This document shows positions 7,084 through 15,783 of a stretch of 64,000 nucleotides of DNA, piece by piece (the first letter of the stretch is position 1; every line of letters starts with the position of its first letter). The translations under genes and the position numbers were made by a program. Below the pieces are notes generated by a model. The model made no database searches. It was not told the DNA's origin and saw only the letters and a program-made list of their open reading frames with translations. Origin of the DNA: JACVRW01 sp963739095 (lineage in GTDB: Bacteria; Actinomycetota; Thermoleophilia; Solirubrobacterales; Thermoleophilaceae); the NCBI GenBank assembly GCA_963739095.1, contig CAVTZF010000030.1:208975-272974 (forward strand). The letters run 5' to 3'.

Positions 7084-8604
7084 ATGTCGTACTACGTCAC
7101 AACGCCCATCTACTACGTGAACGGCGAGCCGCATCTGGGCCACGCCTACACGACGATCGCCGCCGACGTGCTCGCGCGCCATATGCGCCAGCGCGGCGAG
7201 GACGTCTTCTTCCTGACCGGGACGGACGAGCACGGCGAGCCGGTGGCACAGGCGGCGGAGAAGCTCGGCATCACCCCACGCGAGCTCGGCGACAAGAACG
7301 CCGTTCGCTTCAAGGAGCTCGCAGCCGCGCTCAACGCCACCAACGACTTCTTCATCCGCACAACCGATCCGGAGCACATGGCGAAGGTCGCCGAGGTCGT
7401 GCAGCGCATCTACGACAACGGGCACGTATACGCCGGGCACTACGAGGGCTGGTACTGCCCGCGCTGCGCCGACTTCAAGACCGAGTCGGAGCTCGAGGAC
7501 GGCAACCGCTGCCCGATTCACAAGATCGTGCTCGAGATCGAGACGGAGGACAACTGGTTCTTCCGGCTGTCCTCGTTCCAGGAGCGGCTCGAACAGCTCT
7601 ACGCCGAGCGGCCGGACTTCGTCACGCCGCAGCACCGCTACAACGAGGCCCTCTCGTTGATCAAGAGCGGCCTTGTCGACCTCTCGCTCAGCCGCCAGCG
7701 GCTCAAGTGGGGAGTGCCGGTGCCGTGGGACGACAGCCAGGTCATCTACGTCTGGATCGACGCGCTGCTCAACTACTACACGGCGCTCTCCTACGCACGA
7801 CCCGGAGAGGACCTGACGGACCGCTTCTGGCCCGCGACGGTCCACCTGATCGGCAAGGACATCCTCAAGTTCCACGCGGTCATCTGGCCCGCGATGCTGA
7901 TGGCAGCCGACCTGCCGGTACCCGAGCGCGTCGCAATCCACGGCTACCTGCTGCTCGGCGAGCACAAGATGTCGAAGTCGCTCGGCAACGTGATCGAGCC
8001 GTTCCGGGTCGTGGAGGTCTACGGCGAGGACGCGCTGCGCTTCTACGCGATGCGCGAGGTGAGCTTCGGCTCCGACGGCGAGGTCTCGCCGGAGGGCTTC
8101 GACACGCGTTACAACACCGAGCTCGCCAACGAGTACGGCAACCTCGCGAGCCGGACGCTCGCGATGATCGGGCGCTACCGCGACGGAGTCGTGCCGGACG
8201 CCAGGCCCGGGGCCGAGGTGGTTGGGGAGTTCGAGGGCCTCCGCGAGGCGGTATGCGAGCGGCTCGACGCCGTCGAGATAACGGCGGCGCTGGACGAGAT
8301 CTGGCGCCGCATCAAGCAGCTCAACCGCTACGTCACCGAGGAGGAGCCCTGGCAGCTCGCCAAGGACGAGTCGCAGGCCGAGCGGCTCGACGAGGTGCTC
8401 TACACGCTGGCGGAGGGGCTACGCGTGGTGTCGGTGCTGCTGCATCCGTTCATGCCGCGCACCGCCGAGCGGCTGCTCGGGGCGCTCGGACGCGAGGACC
8501 TGTCGCTGGACCGCGCGCAGCTCGGCGCGGTCGCGGGAGGCGCTGAGCTCGGCGAGCTCGGTCAGCTCTTCCCGCGCGTCGAGGCCGAGGCGCCGGCCGC
8601 CTGA
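7084..8604 (+). CDS. metG: Methionyl-tRNA synthetase, no C-terminal tRNA-binding domain
   Basis: Charges tRNA-Met and initiator tRNA with methionine. 506 residues: class I catalytic core with the HIGH variant HLGH (17-20), zinc-knuckle CPRC (125-128) and KMSKS (295-299), then a helical anticodon-binding domain ending near residue 500. The Trbp111/EMAPII-like domain found in some longer MetRSs is absent; a free-standing domain of that type lies at 36501-36848. Start: ATG with TAGCAT 9 nt upstream (leaderless). It heads the conserved metG-tatD-rsmA-ispE group. Confidence 0.95.
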   Translation: MSYYVTTPIYYVNGEPHLGHAYTTIAADVLARHMRQRGEDVFFLTGTDEHGEPVAQAAEKLGITPRELGDKNAVRFKELAAALNATNDFFIRTTDPEHMAKVAEVVQRIYDNGHVYAGHYEGWYCPRCADFKTESELEDGNRCPIHKIVLEIETEDNWFFRLSSFQERLEQLYAERPDFVTPQHRYNEALSLIKSGLVDLSLSRQRLKWGVPVPWDDSQVIYVWIDALLNYYTALSYARPGEDLTDRFWPATVHLIGKDILKFHAVIWPAMLMAADLPVPERVAIHGYLLLGEHKMSKSLGNVIEPFRVVEVYGEDALRFYAMREVSFGSDGEVSPEGFDTRYNTELANEYGNLASRTLAMIGRYRDGVVPDARPGAEVVGEFEGLREAVCERLDAVEITAALDEIWRRIKQLNRYVTEEEPWQLAKDESQAERLDEVLYTLAEGLRVVSVLLHPFMPRTAERLLGALGREDLSLDRAQLGAVAGGAELGELGQLFPRVEAEAPAA

Positions 8605-8607
8605 GCC

Positions 8608-9369
8608 TTGATCGACACCCACTGTCACCTCGATGCGTGCGAGCCGCCGGACGCGGAGCTAGTCGAGCGTGCGCGCGCGGCGGGTGTCACGCGACTCGCC
8701 ACCGTGGGTACCGACGACGCCTCGATCGAGCGGGCGCTGGCGGCCGCGCGTAGCCACGAGGAGGTGTTCGCGATCGTCGGGCGCCATCCCCACGAGACGG
8801 CCGGCTTCGGCGAGGCGGACCTCCTGGCGATCGAGCGGGCTGCGGCCGACCCGCGAGCGCGCGCGATCGGGGAGACGGGGCTCGACTACTACCGCGACTA
8901 TGCGCCGCGCGACGATCAGCGGCGCGCCTTCGAGGCCCAGCTCGAGCTGGCCGCCCGGGCGGGGCTGCCCGTGGTCATCCACACCCGCGCTGCGGAGGAC
9001 GACACCTTCGCCGTGCTGCGCGAGCACGCGCCCTCGCTCCCGGCCGTCGTGCTGCACTGCTTCTCCGCGCCGGAGCGGCTCGGCGAGTGCGTGGAGCGCG
9101 GCTACCTCTGCTCGTTCGCCGGCAACGTCACCTACCCCAAGGCCACCGAGCTGCAGGAGGCTGCGCGCGAGCTGCCCGCGGAGCTTCTGCTGGTGGAGAC
9201 CGATTCGCCCTACCTGTCGCCGCAGCCGCTCCGTGGCAAGAGCAACGAGCCGGCCAACGTCGTGCACACCGCCCGGCACGTCGCGGGCCTTCGCGGCGTC
9301 CCCTACGAGGAGCTCGAGCGCACGGTCGAGGCCAACGCGGCGCGCGTGTTCGGGTCGCTCGCGGGGTGA
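8608..9369 (+). CDS. tatD: TatD-family metal-dependent DNase
   Basis: 253-residue TIM-barrel hydrolase; TatD proteins are 3'-5' exonucleases acting on damaged DNA or RNA. Metal ligands are visible in IDTHCHLD (His5, His7), IGETGLDYYRDY, VVIHTRAAEDD, VLHCFS and LLVETDSPYL. It starts with TTG 3 bases after the metG stop, so it is cotranscribed, and its stop overlaps the GTG of rsmA. Confidence 0.93.
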   Translation: MIDTHCHLDACEPPDAELVERARAAGVTRLATVGTDDASIERALAAARSHEEVFAIVGRHPHETAGFGEADLLAIERAAADPRARAIGETGLDYYRDYAPRDDQRRAFEAQLELAARAGLPVVIHTRAAEDDTFAVLREHAPSLPAVVLHCFSAPERLGECVERGYLCSFAGNVTYPKATELQEAARELPAELLLVETDSPYLSPQPLRGKSNEPANVVHTARHVAGLRGVPYEELERTVEANAARVFGSLAG

Positions 9370-10239
9370 ACGAGCCGCCGGCGGCCCCGCGCCAGGCCAG
9401 CCTACGGCGGCTGCGGGAGTTCGACGTCCGGCCCAACCGCGAGCTCGGCCAGAACTTCCTGATCGACGACAACATCCTGCGCCTGATCGGCGACGCCGCC
9501 GAGCTCACCCGCCGCGACGTCGTGCTCGAGGTGGGTGGCGGCCTGGGGGTCCTGTCGGAGTACCTGGCGCCGCGGGTGGCAGCACCTGCACGTGGTCGAG
9601 GTCGACCGGCGGCTCGAGGCGCCGCTGCGCGACGCGCTCGACCCGTTCGCGAACGTCGATCTCCACCTGGCAGACGCTCTGGACCTCGACTTCGGCGCGC
9701 TCGATCCGGCGCCCGGGAAGGTCGTCGCGAACCTGCCGTACGGGGTGGCCGCCACGGTTCTGCTCAAGTCGATCGCGGAGCTGCCCGGGGCGTCGCTGTG
9801 GGTCGCGATGGTCCAGCGCGAGGTGGCCGACCGGCTCGCCGCTCCCGCCGGCGGCAAGAGCTACGGCGCGACCTCGGTGCTCGCCCAGCTCTCCTGCGAC
9901 GTGCGCATCCTGCGCAAGGTGCCGCGCACGGTCTTCCACCCGGCGCCGAACGTCGACTCGGCGCTGCTCGTGTTGCGCCGAAGCGCGCCGGCGCCGCCGC
10001 CCGGCCTCGTGACGCTCGTGCACGCCGGCTTCGCGCACCGGCGCAAGGCGCTCGCCGGCTCACTGGCGCTCGCACCCGGCGCACCCGGCGACATCCGCGA
10101 CGCGACGCGTGCCGCCCTCGAGCGCATCGGCCAGCCCGCCGACGCCCGTGCCGAGCGGCTCACGCCCCGGGACTGGACGGAGCTCGCCGGCGAGCTCGGG
10201 GGCGAGCGCGTCGGCGCCCTGCGCCCGCGCCGCATCTAG
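9366..10239 (+). pseudogene. rsmA: 16S rRNA dimethyladenosine transferase RsmA (KsgA), interrupted by a one-base frameshift
   Basis: RsmA dimethylates A1518/A1519 of 16S rRNA. The frame from GTG 9366 gives RPNRELGQNFLIDDNILRLI and the SAM loop EVGGGLGVLSEYLAPRV. Near 9577-9590 the reading continues one base later with HLHVVEVDRRLEAPLRDAL, the catalytic NLPYGVAATVLLK and the C-terminal FHPAPNVDSALLVL. Removing one G near GTGGCAGCAC restores a complete enzyme of about 290 residues. Either the gene is broken or the sequence carries an insertion error; intact conserved sequence on both sides favours error. ispE follows with a TAGCCT box over the rsmA stop. Confidence 0.85.
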
Positions 10240-10249
10240 CCTCCCCGCG

Positions 10250-11083
10250 GTGGTCGTCGACGAGCGCGCCTACGCGAAGCTGAACCTGGTTCTTCAGGTC
10301 GGCCGGCCGCGCTCGGACGGGCTGCATCCGCTCTGCTCGCTGTTCGCGTCGATCGATCTGGCCGACGAGCTCCACGGCGGGCCGAGCGAGCGCGGCGACG
10401 ACAGCGTCGAGTGCCCGGGCGTCGAGGGCGAGAACCTCGCGCTCCGCGCGATCGCGGCGTTTCGCGAACGCACCGGGCTGCCCGACCAACCGGTGCGCGT
10501 GCGGATCGAGAAGCACATACCGGTCGCCGCCGGCCTGGGCGGCGGCAGCGCCGATGCCGCCGCGGCGCTCCGGATCGCCAACCGCATGAGCGGGCTGCCG
10601 CTCGACGGCGCCGCCCTGCGAGAGCTGGCCGCCGAGGTCGGCGCCGACGTGCCGAGCCAGGTCGAGCCCGGCCATGCGCTCGTCCAGGGAATTGGCGAGC
10701 TCGTCGAGCCGCTCGCGCTGCCGCCGCTCGTCGCCGTGCTCGTGCCCAGCGCGGAGGGCCTTCGCAGCGGCGACGTCTACGCCGAGCTCGACCGGCTGGG
10801 CGGCGGCCGCGAGCGCCTCGATCCCGGCCCCCTCCGCGAGCTGGCCGCCGGCGCTCCGGACCGGCTCGGCGCGGCGCTCGAGAACGACCTCGAGCCCGCC
10901 GCGCTGTCGTTGCGGCCCGACCTCGCCGGCACGCTCGCACAGCTGCGCGCCGCCGGGGCGCTCGGGGCGGCCGTCAGCGGCTCCGGGCCGACCTGCTTCG
11001 GGGTGTTCACGGAGCGGCCGGCGGCCGAGACGGCGGCGGCCGGCATCCAAGGCGCGATCGTCAGCGCGCTGCGGCGGAGCTGA
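10250..11083 (+). CDS. ispE: 4-diphosphocytidyl-2-C-methyl-D-erythritol kinase
   Basis: GHMP kinase of the MEP isoprenoid pathway that phosphorylates CDP-ME with ATP. 277 residues. It opens with the family-typical AYAKLNLVLQVGRPRSDGLH and carries the ATP loop PVAAGLGGGSADAAAALR (about 97-114) and the C-terminal AVSGSGPTCFGVF. Start: GTG 7 nt after TAGCCT (leaderless), although it also lies directly behind rsmA, as in most Actinobacteria. Confidence 0.94.
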   Translation: MVVDERAYAKLNLVLQVGRPRSDGLHPLCSLFASIDLADELHGGPSERGDDSVECPGVEGENLALRAIAAFRERTGLPDQPVRVRIEKHIPVAAGLGGGSADAAAALRIANRMSGLPLDGAALRELAAEVGADVPSQVEPGHALVQGIGELVEPLALPPLVAVLVPSAEGLRSGDVYAELDRLGGGRERLDPGPLRELAAGAPDRLGAALENDLEPAALSLRPDLAGTLAQLRAAGALGAAVSGSGPTCFGVFTERPAAETAAAGIQGAIVSALRRS

Positions 11084-11138
11084 GCGGCGCTCCGTCCGCC
11101 GGGGCAGCACGGACCGGCTTCCGTACCCTCACGCTCTG

Positions 11139-12728
11139 ATGGACGTCCGCGAAATGATCGCCGCGGTCGCGGCAGTGCTGGTCGCGGCCTACGTGGTGTG
11201 GCGCTGGCGGCGCCTGTCGCTCGAGCGGAAGGCCCTTGGGATCGTGATCGCGCTCGCCCTGGGCGTCTACGCGAGCGGCGTCCTCTCCGAGCTGCCTGAC
11301 CCGAAGGACGTGATCGGCGACATCGCGGAGGCGCTCGGGCCCTGGACCTACGCGCTCGTCGGAGTGGCGGCCTTCCTCGAGACGGGCGCCTTCGTTGGGC
11401 TCGTGGCGCCAGGTGAGACCATCGTGATCGCCGGAGGGGTGATCGCGGGTCAGGGCACGATCTCGCTCCTGCCGCTGATCGCAATCGTCTGGATCTGCGC
11501 CATCCTCGGCGACACCACGAGCTTCTTCATCGGCCGCCGGCTCGGGCGCGGCTTTCTCGAGAAGCACGGCCCGCGCGTGAAGATCACCCACGAACGGCTC
11601 GAGCAGGTGGACGGCTACTTCGACCGCCACGGCGGCAAGACGATCCTGATCGGGCGCTTCATCGGGCTGGTGCGCGCACTGGCGCCGTTCATCGCCGGCT
11701 CGTCCGGCCTCGCCTACCGGCGCTTCATCCCTTACAGCGTCATCGGGACAGGCCTCTGGGCGACGATCTTCTGCACGCTCGGTTACATCTTCTGGCGCTC
11801 GTTCGACCGGGTGGCCCATTACGCCGGCCAGGCGATCTTCGGCTTCGGTCTGACGGTCGCGGTGATCGTCGGGATCGTCGTCACCTACAGGCGTCGTGCG
11901 GAGATCAAGAGGTGGTTGCTCGCGCACGAGGAGCACCCGCTCGTGAAGCCGCTGTTCTTCGTCGGGCGGCCGCTGTACCGGTCGGTCATCCGCCCGCTCT
12001 ACGACCTGGTCGCCCCGCCGCTCCGCTTTCTCTGGAACCGCGTCACGCCCGGCGAGCTCGGGCTCGAGCTCTCGACCGCGATCGCCGTCGCGGGGGTCGG
12101 GATCTTCGTGTTCGTCCTCTATGTCGTCGAGCTGTCGAGTGATGTCGGGCCGACGCCGCTCGACACCGAGCTGCTCGACCTCGCGGACAAGCTCTACAAC
12201 GCGGCGCTGGTCGACGTGGCGAAGGTCGTGAGCGCGTTCGGCGCGCTTCCGACCGTGCTGGCGCTCGTGGCGGCCACCTCGATCCTGCTGGTCGTGCACC
12301 GGCGCTGGACGGAGCTGATCGTGCTGGTGTGCGGGCTGGGGCTCACCTACGCGGCGGTCCACATCGCCAAGGACGCGATCGACCGCCCGCGGCCGGCGGG
12401 CCCGCTCGTCGAGACCTCGCTCTCGTCGTTCCCAAGCGGCCACGCTGCCTACGCAACCGCCTGGATCGTCGTGGCGCTGATCTTCACGCGGCGGCTCGGG
12501 CTCGCGGCCAACGCGGCGCTCGTGACGATCGCGATCGTGCTCGCGGCCGCCATCGGCCTCTCGCGCATCTACCTGCGCACGCACTACTGGTCGGACGTCG
12601 CCGCGGGCTGGGGGATCGGCAGCGGGATCTTCGCGTCGCTGGCCGCGATCGCGATTGTCGTCAACTACGTGCGCCACAATGGCAGGCGGCACGAGCCCGA
12701 GCCGCCGCTCGTGCGCGCCCAGCCATGA
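11139..12728 (+). CDS. DedA-family membrane protein fused to a PAP2 phosphatase
   Basis: 529 residues, many transmembrane helices. The N-terminal part (to about 260) is a DedA/SNARE-associated domain with GETIVIAGGVIAGQG, FFIGRRLGRGFLEKHG and the conserved FIGLVRALAPFIAG. The C-terminal part (about 300-510) is a PAP2 acid-phosphatase domain with all three motifs: KDAIDRPRP, SSFPSGHAAY and SRIYLRTHYWSDV. DedA proteins are linked to polyprenyl-phosphate or phospholipid flipping and PAP2 enzymes dephosphorylate lipid pyrophosphates, so undecaprenyl-phosphate recycling is a reasonable inference. Start: ATG 9 nt after TACCCT. Confidence 0.88.
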   Translation: MDVREMIAAVAAVLVAAYVVWRWRRLSLERKALGIVIALALGVYASGVLSELPDPKDVIGDIAEALGPWTYALVGVAAFLETGAFVGLVAPGETIVIAGGVIAGQGTISLLPLIAIVWICAILGDTTSFFIGRRLGRGFLEKHGPRVKITHERLEQVDGYFDRHGGKTILIGRFIGLVRALAPFIAGSSGLAYRRFIPYSVIGTGLWATIFCTLGYIFWRSFDRVAHYAGQAIFGFGLTVAVIVGIVVTYRRRAEIKRWLLAHEEHPLVKPLFFVGRPLYRSVIRPLYDLVAPPLRFLWNRVTPGELGLELSTAIAVAGVGIFVFVLYVVELSSDVGPTPLDTELLDLADKLYNAALVDVAKVVSAFGALPTVLALVAATSILLVVHRRWTELIVLVCGLGLTYAAVHIAKDAIDRPRPAGPLVETSLSSFPSGHAAYATAWIVVALIFTRRLGLAANAALVTIAIVLAAAIGLSRIYLRTHYWSDVAAGWGIGSGIFASLAAIAIVVNYVRHNGRRHEPEPPLVRAQP

Positions 12729-12949
12729 ACCTCGATCTGACCAACACCGAGATCGCGATCGCGCTCGCCGGCGGCCTCGTCGTGGCCTGTTACGTGATGC
12801 TGATCCTGATTCCGGCGTGGCGCTGCTACGGGCGCGTATGGGAGAGGATCGCGGCGAGCTTCCTGACGCTGTTCGTCCTCGCGACGCTGCTGGGCATCGG
12901 GACCGTGATCGGCCTGGCCGTCGTCTGGACCTACGACACCTACGCGTAG
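12725..12949 (+). CDS. Small two-helix membrane protein
   Basis: 74 residues, unrecognised. Two hydrophobic segments (about 10-30 and 42-68) would span the membrane, joined by a loop containing RCYGRVWERI. Its ATG overlaps the stop of the DedA-PAP2 gene (ATGA), so it is translationally coupled and probably a partner of that lipid enzyme. Confidence 0.7.
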   Translation: MNLDLTNTEIAIALAGGLVVACYVMLILIPAWRCYGRVWERIAASFLTLFVLATLLGIGTVIGLAVVWTYDTYA

Positions 12950-13006
12950 CGCGCAAAGTGCGGCGCTCCCGCACCGGGAGCGAAGCTGCGTCGATACGAT
13001 CGTTCG

Positions 13007-14272
13007 ATGGCCGCAGGCCGTCAATCTTTCGGCGTGGCCGGTGAGTCGCGCTCGTTCCTGGAGGCGCTCGACGAGGTCTCCGAGGCCGTCGAGTCAGGTG
13101 CCGGACTGCCGTCCGTCACGCGCGCGGCTGGCCGAGCCCTCGATGCGAGCGTGATCGTGCTCGACGCGTCGAGCAGCGTGCTGGCGGTGGCCTGCTCCTC
13201 GCCGGAGGACGAGCGTGCCGTGATGGCGCGCGAGGGCGGCACCGAGACCGTCGAGCTGCTCGTGGCGGACGCGGCCGTCGGCCAGCTGCGCTTCCGGACG
13301 CGCGGTGAGGCGCCGCCCGCCGCGCTGCTGCGCCTCGTTGCGAACCTGATCGGGCTCGAGCTCGAGCGCGCCAAGGCGCCCGAGCGGGCGAGCGAGGTGG
13401 CCGTGGGCGACTTCCTCGGGGACCTGCTCGCGCGCCGCATCACCGATCGCGAGAACATCGCGGCGCGCTCGGCCGAGCTCGGTTGCGACATGTCCGACGG
13501 TGCCACCGCCCTGGTCGTGCGCGCCCGGCCGCAGCACCCCGAGGAGGGCGACTGGCGCGCGCGGGTGCTGACGCTGGCGGAACGCGGCGCCCGCGCGGTC
13601 GAGCGCGGCTCGCTGGCCGCGCTCGTCGAGGCGGGCTGGGCCGGCACGCAGGGCGCCGAGCGCGAGCTCGTCATCCTCACGCCGGGCCCGGCAGCTGCCG
13701 CCGGACGGCGGGTCGCGGCGGCGGTCTACCGGGAGCTCGAGGCGAGCCTCTCCGGCTTCCAGCTCACCGTTGCCCGCTCGCGCCACACGAGCGATCCGGC
13801 CGACCTCCACCGTGCCGGCGCGGAGGCGCTGCTCGCCGCCAACGTCGCCGAGGCGCGTGGCCTCACCGAGCTGTCATTCGAGGAGACAGGCGCGTACCGG
13901 CTGCTGCTGCCGGCGATGAGCGAGGACCCGGTCGAGCTGCGCGGCTTCTTCGACGAGACGGTCGCGCCGCTTGTCAGCTACGACGAGCAGTACGAGACCG
14001 AGCTGGTGCGCACGCTGGAGTCGTTCCTCGACGCCGACGGCAACGTCGCCCGCACCGCCGAACGCCTCTTCACCCATCGCCACACGATCCGCTACAGGCT
14101 CGAGCGCGTGCGCGAGCTCACCTCGCTCGACGTCGCCTCGACCGACGGCCGCGAGCGCCTCTCGCTCGGGCTGAAGGCGATGCGGGTGCTCGGCATCGTC
14201 CCGCCCGGCGGCCCCACGCAGGAGAAGGGGACCGAGGCCGGCCGCGTCCCGCCGGAGCGCAAGGACCGCTGA
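13007..14272 (+). CDS. PucR/CdaR-type transcriptional regulator
   Basis: 421 residues. The C-terminal HTH (about 330-395) has the PucR-type sequence LVRTLESFLDADGNVARTAE followed by LFTHRHTIRYRLERV. The middle resembles the GGDEF-like segment of CdaR proteins and the N-terminus may be a GAF-like sensor. These regulators usually answer to small metabolites; the ligand is unknown and the neighbouring genes give no clue. Start: ATG 6 nt after TACGAT (leaderless). Transcribed towards tRNA-Gln on the opposite strand. Confidence 0.85.
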   Translation: MAAGRQSFGVAGESRSFLEALDEVSEAVESGAGLPSVTRAAGRALDASVIVLDASSSVLAVACSSPEDERAVMAREGGTETVELLVADAAVGQLRFRTRGEAPPAALLRLVANLIGLELERAKAPERASEVAVGDFLGDLLARRITDRENIAARSAELGCDMSDGATALVVRARPQHPEEGDWRARVLTLAERGARAVERGSLAALVEAGWAGTQGAERELVILTPGPAAAAGRRVAAAVYRELEASLSGFQLTVARSRHTSDPADLHRAGAEALLAANVAEARGLTELSFEETGAYRLLLPAMSEDPVELRGFFDETVAPLVSYDEQYETELVRTLESFLDADGNVARTAERLFTHRHTIRYRLERVRELTSLDVASTDGRERLSLGLKAMRVLGIVPPGGPTQEKGTEAGRVPPERKDR

Positions 14273-14279
14273 CCCCTTA

Positions 14280-14351
14280 CTGGGGGGGAGGGATTCGAAC
14301 CCCCGTTCCCGGGACCAAAACCCGGTGTCCTGCCAGCTGGACGACCCCCCA
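14280..14351 (-). tRNA. tRNA-Gln (anticodon UUG)
   Basis: 72-nt cloverleaf: acceptor TGGGGGG paired with CCCCCCA, D arm GTCC/GGAC, anticodon stem CCGGG/CCCGG around loop TTTTGGT (anticodon TTG), and a T arm with GGTTCGAAT. The discriminator is G and CCA is not encoded. Confidence 0.93.
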
Positions 14352-14409
14352 AAGGCGGTCCTGAGCGTAGCCGCTGGAGGGCCGCCCCGGCCGCTACGCT
14401 CACGACTCG

Positions 14410-15783
14410 ATGGCCGAGTCCTTCACCGTTCTGATCATGGCCGCCGGCCATGGAACACGGATGCACTCGCAGCTCCCGAAGGTGCTGCACCGCGTCTGCG
14501 GCAAGCCGATGGTCGAGTGGGTCGCCGACGCCGCGCGCGACGCGGGGGCCGAGCGCGTGCTGTGCGTGGTGCGGCCCGGCGAGGGCGTCGCCGACATGCT
14601 TCCCGATGGGATCGAGCCGGTCGAGCAGCACGAGGGCGAGGGAACGGGCGCGGCCGTGCTCGCGGCTCGCGGGACGATCGACAGCGGGTCGCTCGTGATT
14701 CTCTCGGGTGACCAGCCGCTCGTCACCGCGGAGCAGATCGCCGGTCTGCGCGCAGCGCAGCACGCCGAAGGAGCCGCCGCCACGCTGCTCACGACCGATC
14801 AGCTGGACCCGGCCGGCTACGGCCGCATCGTGCGCGACGGCGATGGACGCTTCAAGGAGATCGTCGAGACCAAGCGAACGGAAGGCCTCCCTGGCGCCGT
14901 GCTCGCGATCCGCGAGGTCAACCTGGGCACCTACGCCTTCGATGCGGCGGCGCTCTTCACGGCGCTCGACGAGGTCGGCCTGACTGACGGCGAGCTCTAC
15001 CTCACCGGTGCCCTGCCGGCGCTGATGGGCCGCGGGCGGGCGGTGACGACGTACGCCACGGACGATGCAGCCATTGCGCTCGGGGTGAACGACCGGGCGG
15101 GGCTGATGCAGGTCGAGGAGAGCGCGCAGCGCCGCATCCTCGAGGGTCACGCCCGCGCGGGCGTGACCTTTCTCCAACCGGCGTCGACGCGCGTCGAGGC
15201 GGACGTGACGATCGGCGCCGACACGACGATCGGCCCCGGCGTGAGCCTGCTCGGCTCGACGCGCGTGGCCGAGGGCTGCGAGCTCGGGCCGCACACGACG
15301 CTCCAAGACGCGAGTGTGGGTGCCGCCGCCACGGTCCGGCAGTCCTACGTGATCGAGGCGGACATCGGCCCGAGCGCCACGATCGGGCCGTTCTCGTACC
15401 TGCGTCCCGGCACCGTCGTGGGCGAGGGAGCCAAGGTCGGCGCCTTCGTCGAGGTCAAGAACTCCAACATCGGAGCCGGGGCGAAGGTCCCGCACCTCTC
15501 CTACATCGGCGACACCGACGTGGGCGATCAGGCCAACCTCGGCGCCAGCACGATCACCGCCAACTACGACGGGCGCAAGAAGCACCGCACGAAGATCGGA
15601 AAGAGCGCGAAGACCGGCGTCCACACCTCTCTGGTGGCCCCCGTGGACGTCGGCGATCGGTCGTACACTGGGGCCGGATCGGTCATCACGGGTGACATCC
15701 CCGAGGGAGCGCTCGGGATCGCCCGGGAGAGGCAGAAGAACGTGGAGGGTTACGCGGACCGCGTAGAGGAGGACCCGCAATGA
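14410..15783 (+). CDS. glmU: Bifunctional GlcNAc-1-P uridyltransferase / GlcN-1-P acetyltransferase
   Basis: Makes UDP-GlcNAc for peptidoglycan: the C-terminal half acetylates GlcN-1-P and the N-terminal half adds UMP. 457 residues. The nucleotidyltransferase motif is AAGHGTRMHSQLPKVLH (11-27), with LSGDQPLV for metal and UTP binding. From about residue 250 there is a left-handed beta-helix of hexapeptide repeats, with RPGTVVGEGAKVGAFVEVKN and ITANYDGRKKHRT in the acetyltransferase site. Start: ATG 9 nt after TACGCT. It overlaps prs by 4 bases (ATGA). Confidence 0.97.
   Translation: MAESFTVLIMAAGHGTRMHSQLPKVLHRVCGKPMVEWVADAARDAGAERVLCVVRPGEGVADMLPDGIEPVEQHEGEGTGAAVLAARGTIDSGSLVILSGDQPLVTAEQIAGLRAAQHAEGAAATLLTTDQLDPAGYGRIVRDGDGRFKEIVETKRTEGLPGAVLAIREVNLGTYAFDAAALFTALDEVGLTDGELYLTGALPALMGRGRAVTTYATDDAAIALGVNDRAGLMQVEESAQRRILEGHARAGVTFLQPASTRVEADVTIGADTTIGPGVSLLGSTRVAEGCELGPHTTLQDASVGAAATVRQSYVIEADIGPSATIGPFSYLRPGTVVGEGAKVGAFVEVKNSNIGAGAKVPHLSYIGDTDVGDQANLGASTITANYDGRKKHRTKIGKSAKTGVHTSLVAPVDVGDRSYTGAGSVITGDIPEGALGIARERQKNVEGYADRVEEDPQ

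Noticed and set aside
11061..12974. 637-residue antisense frame over the DedA-PAP2 gene
   Set aside because: Arg/Asp/Gln-rich composition typical of the complement of a real GC-rich gene; no recognisable domain.
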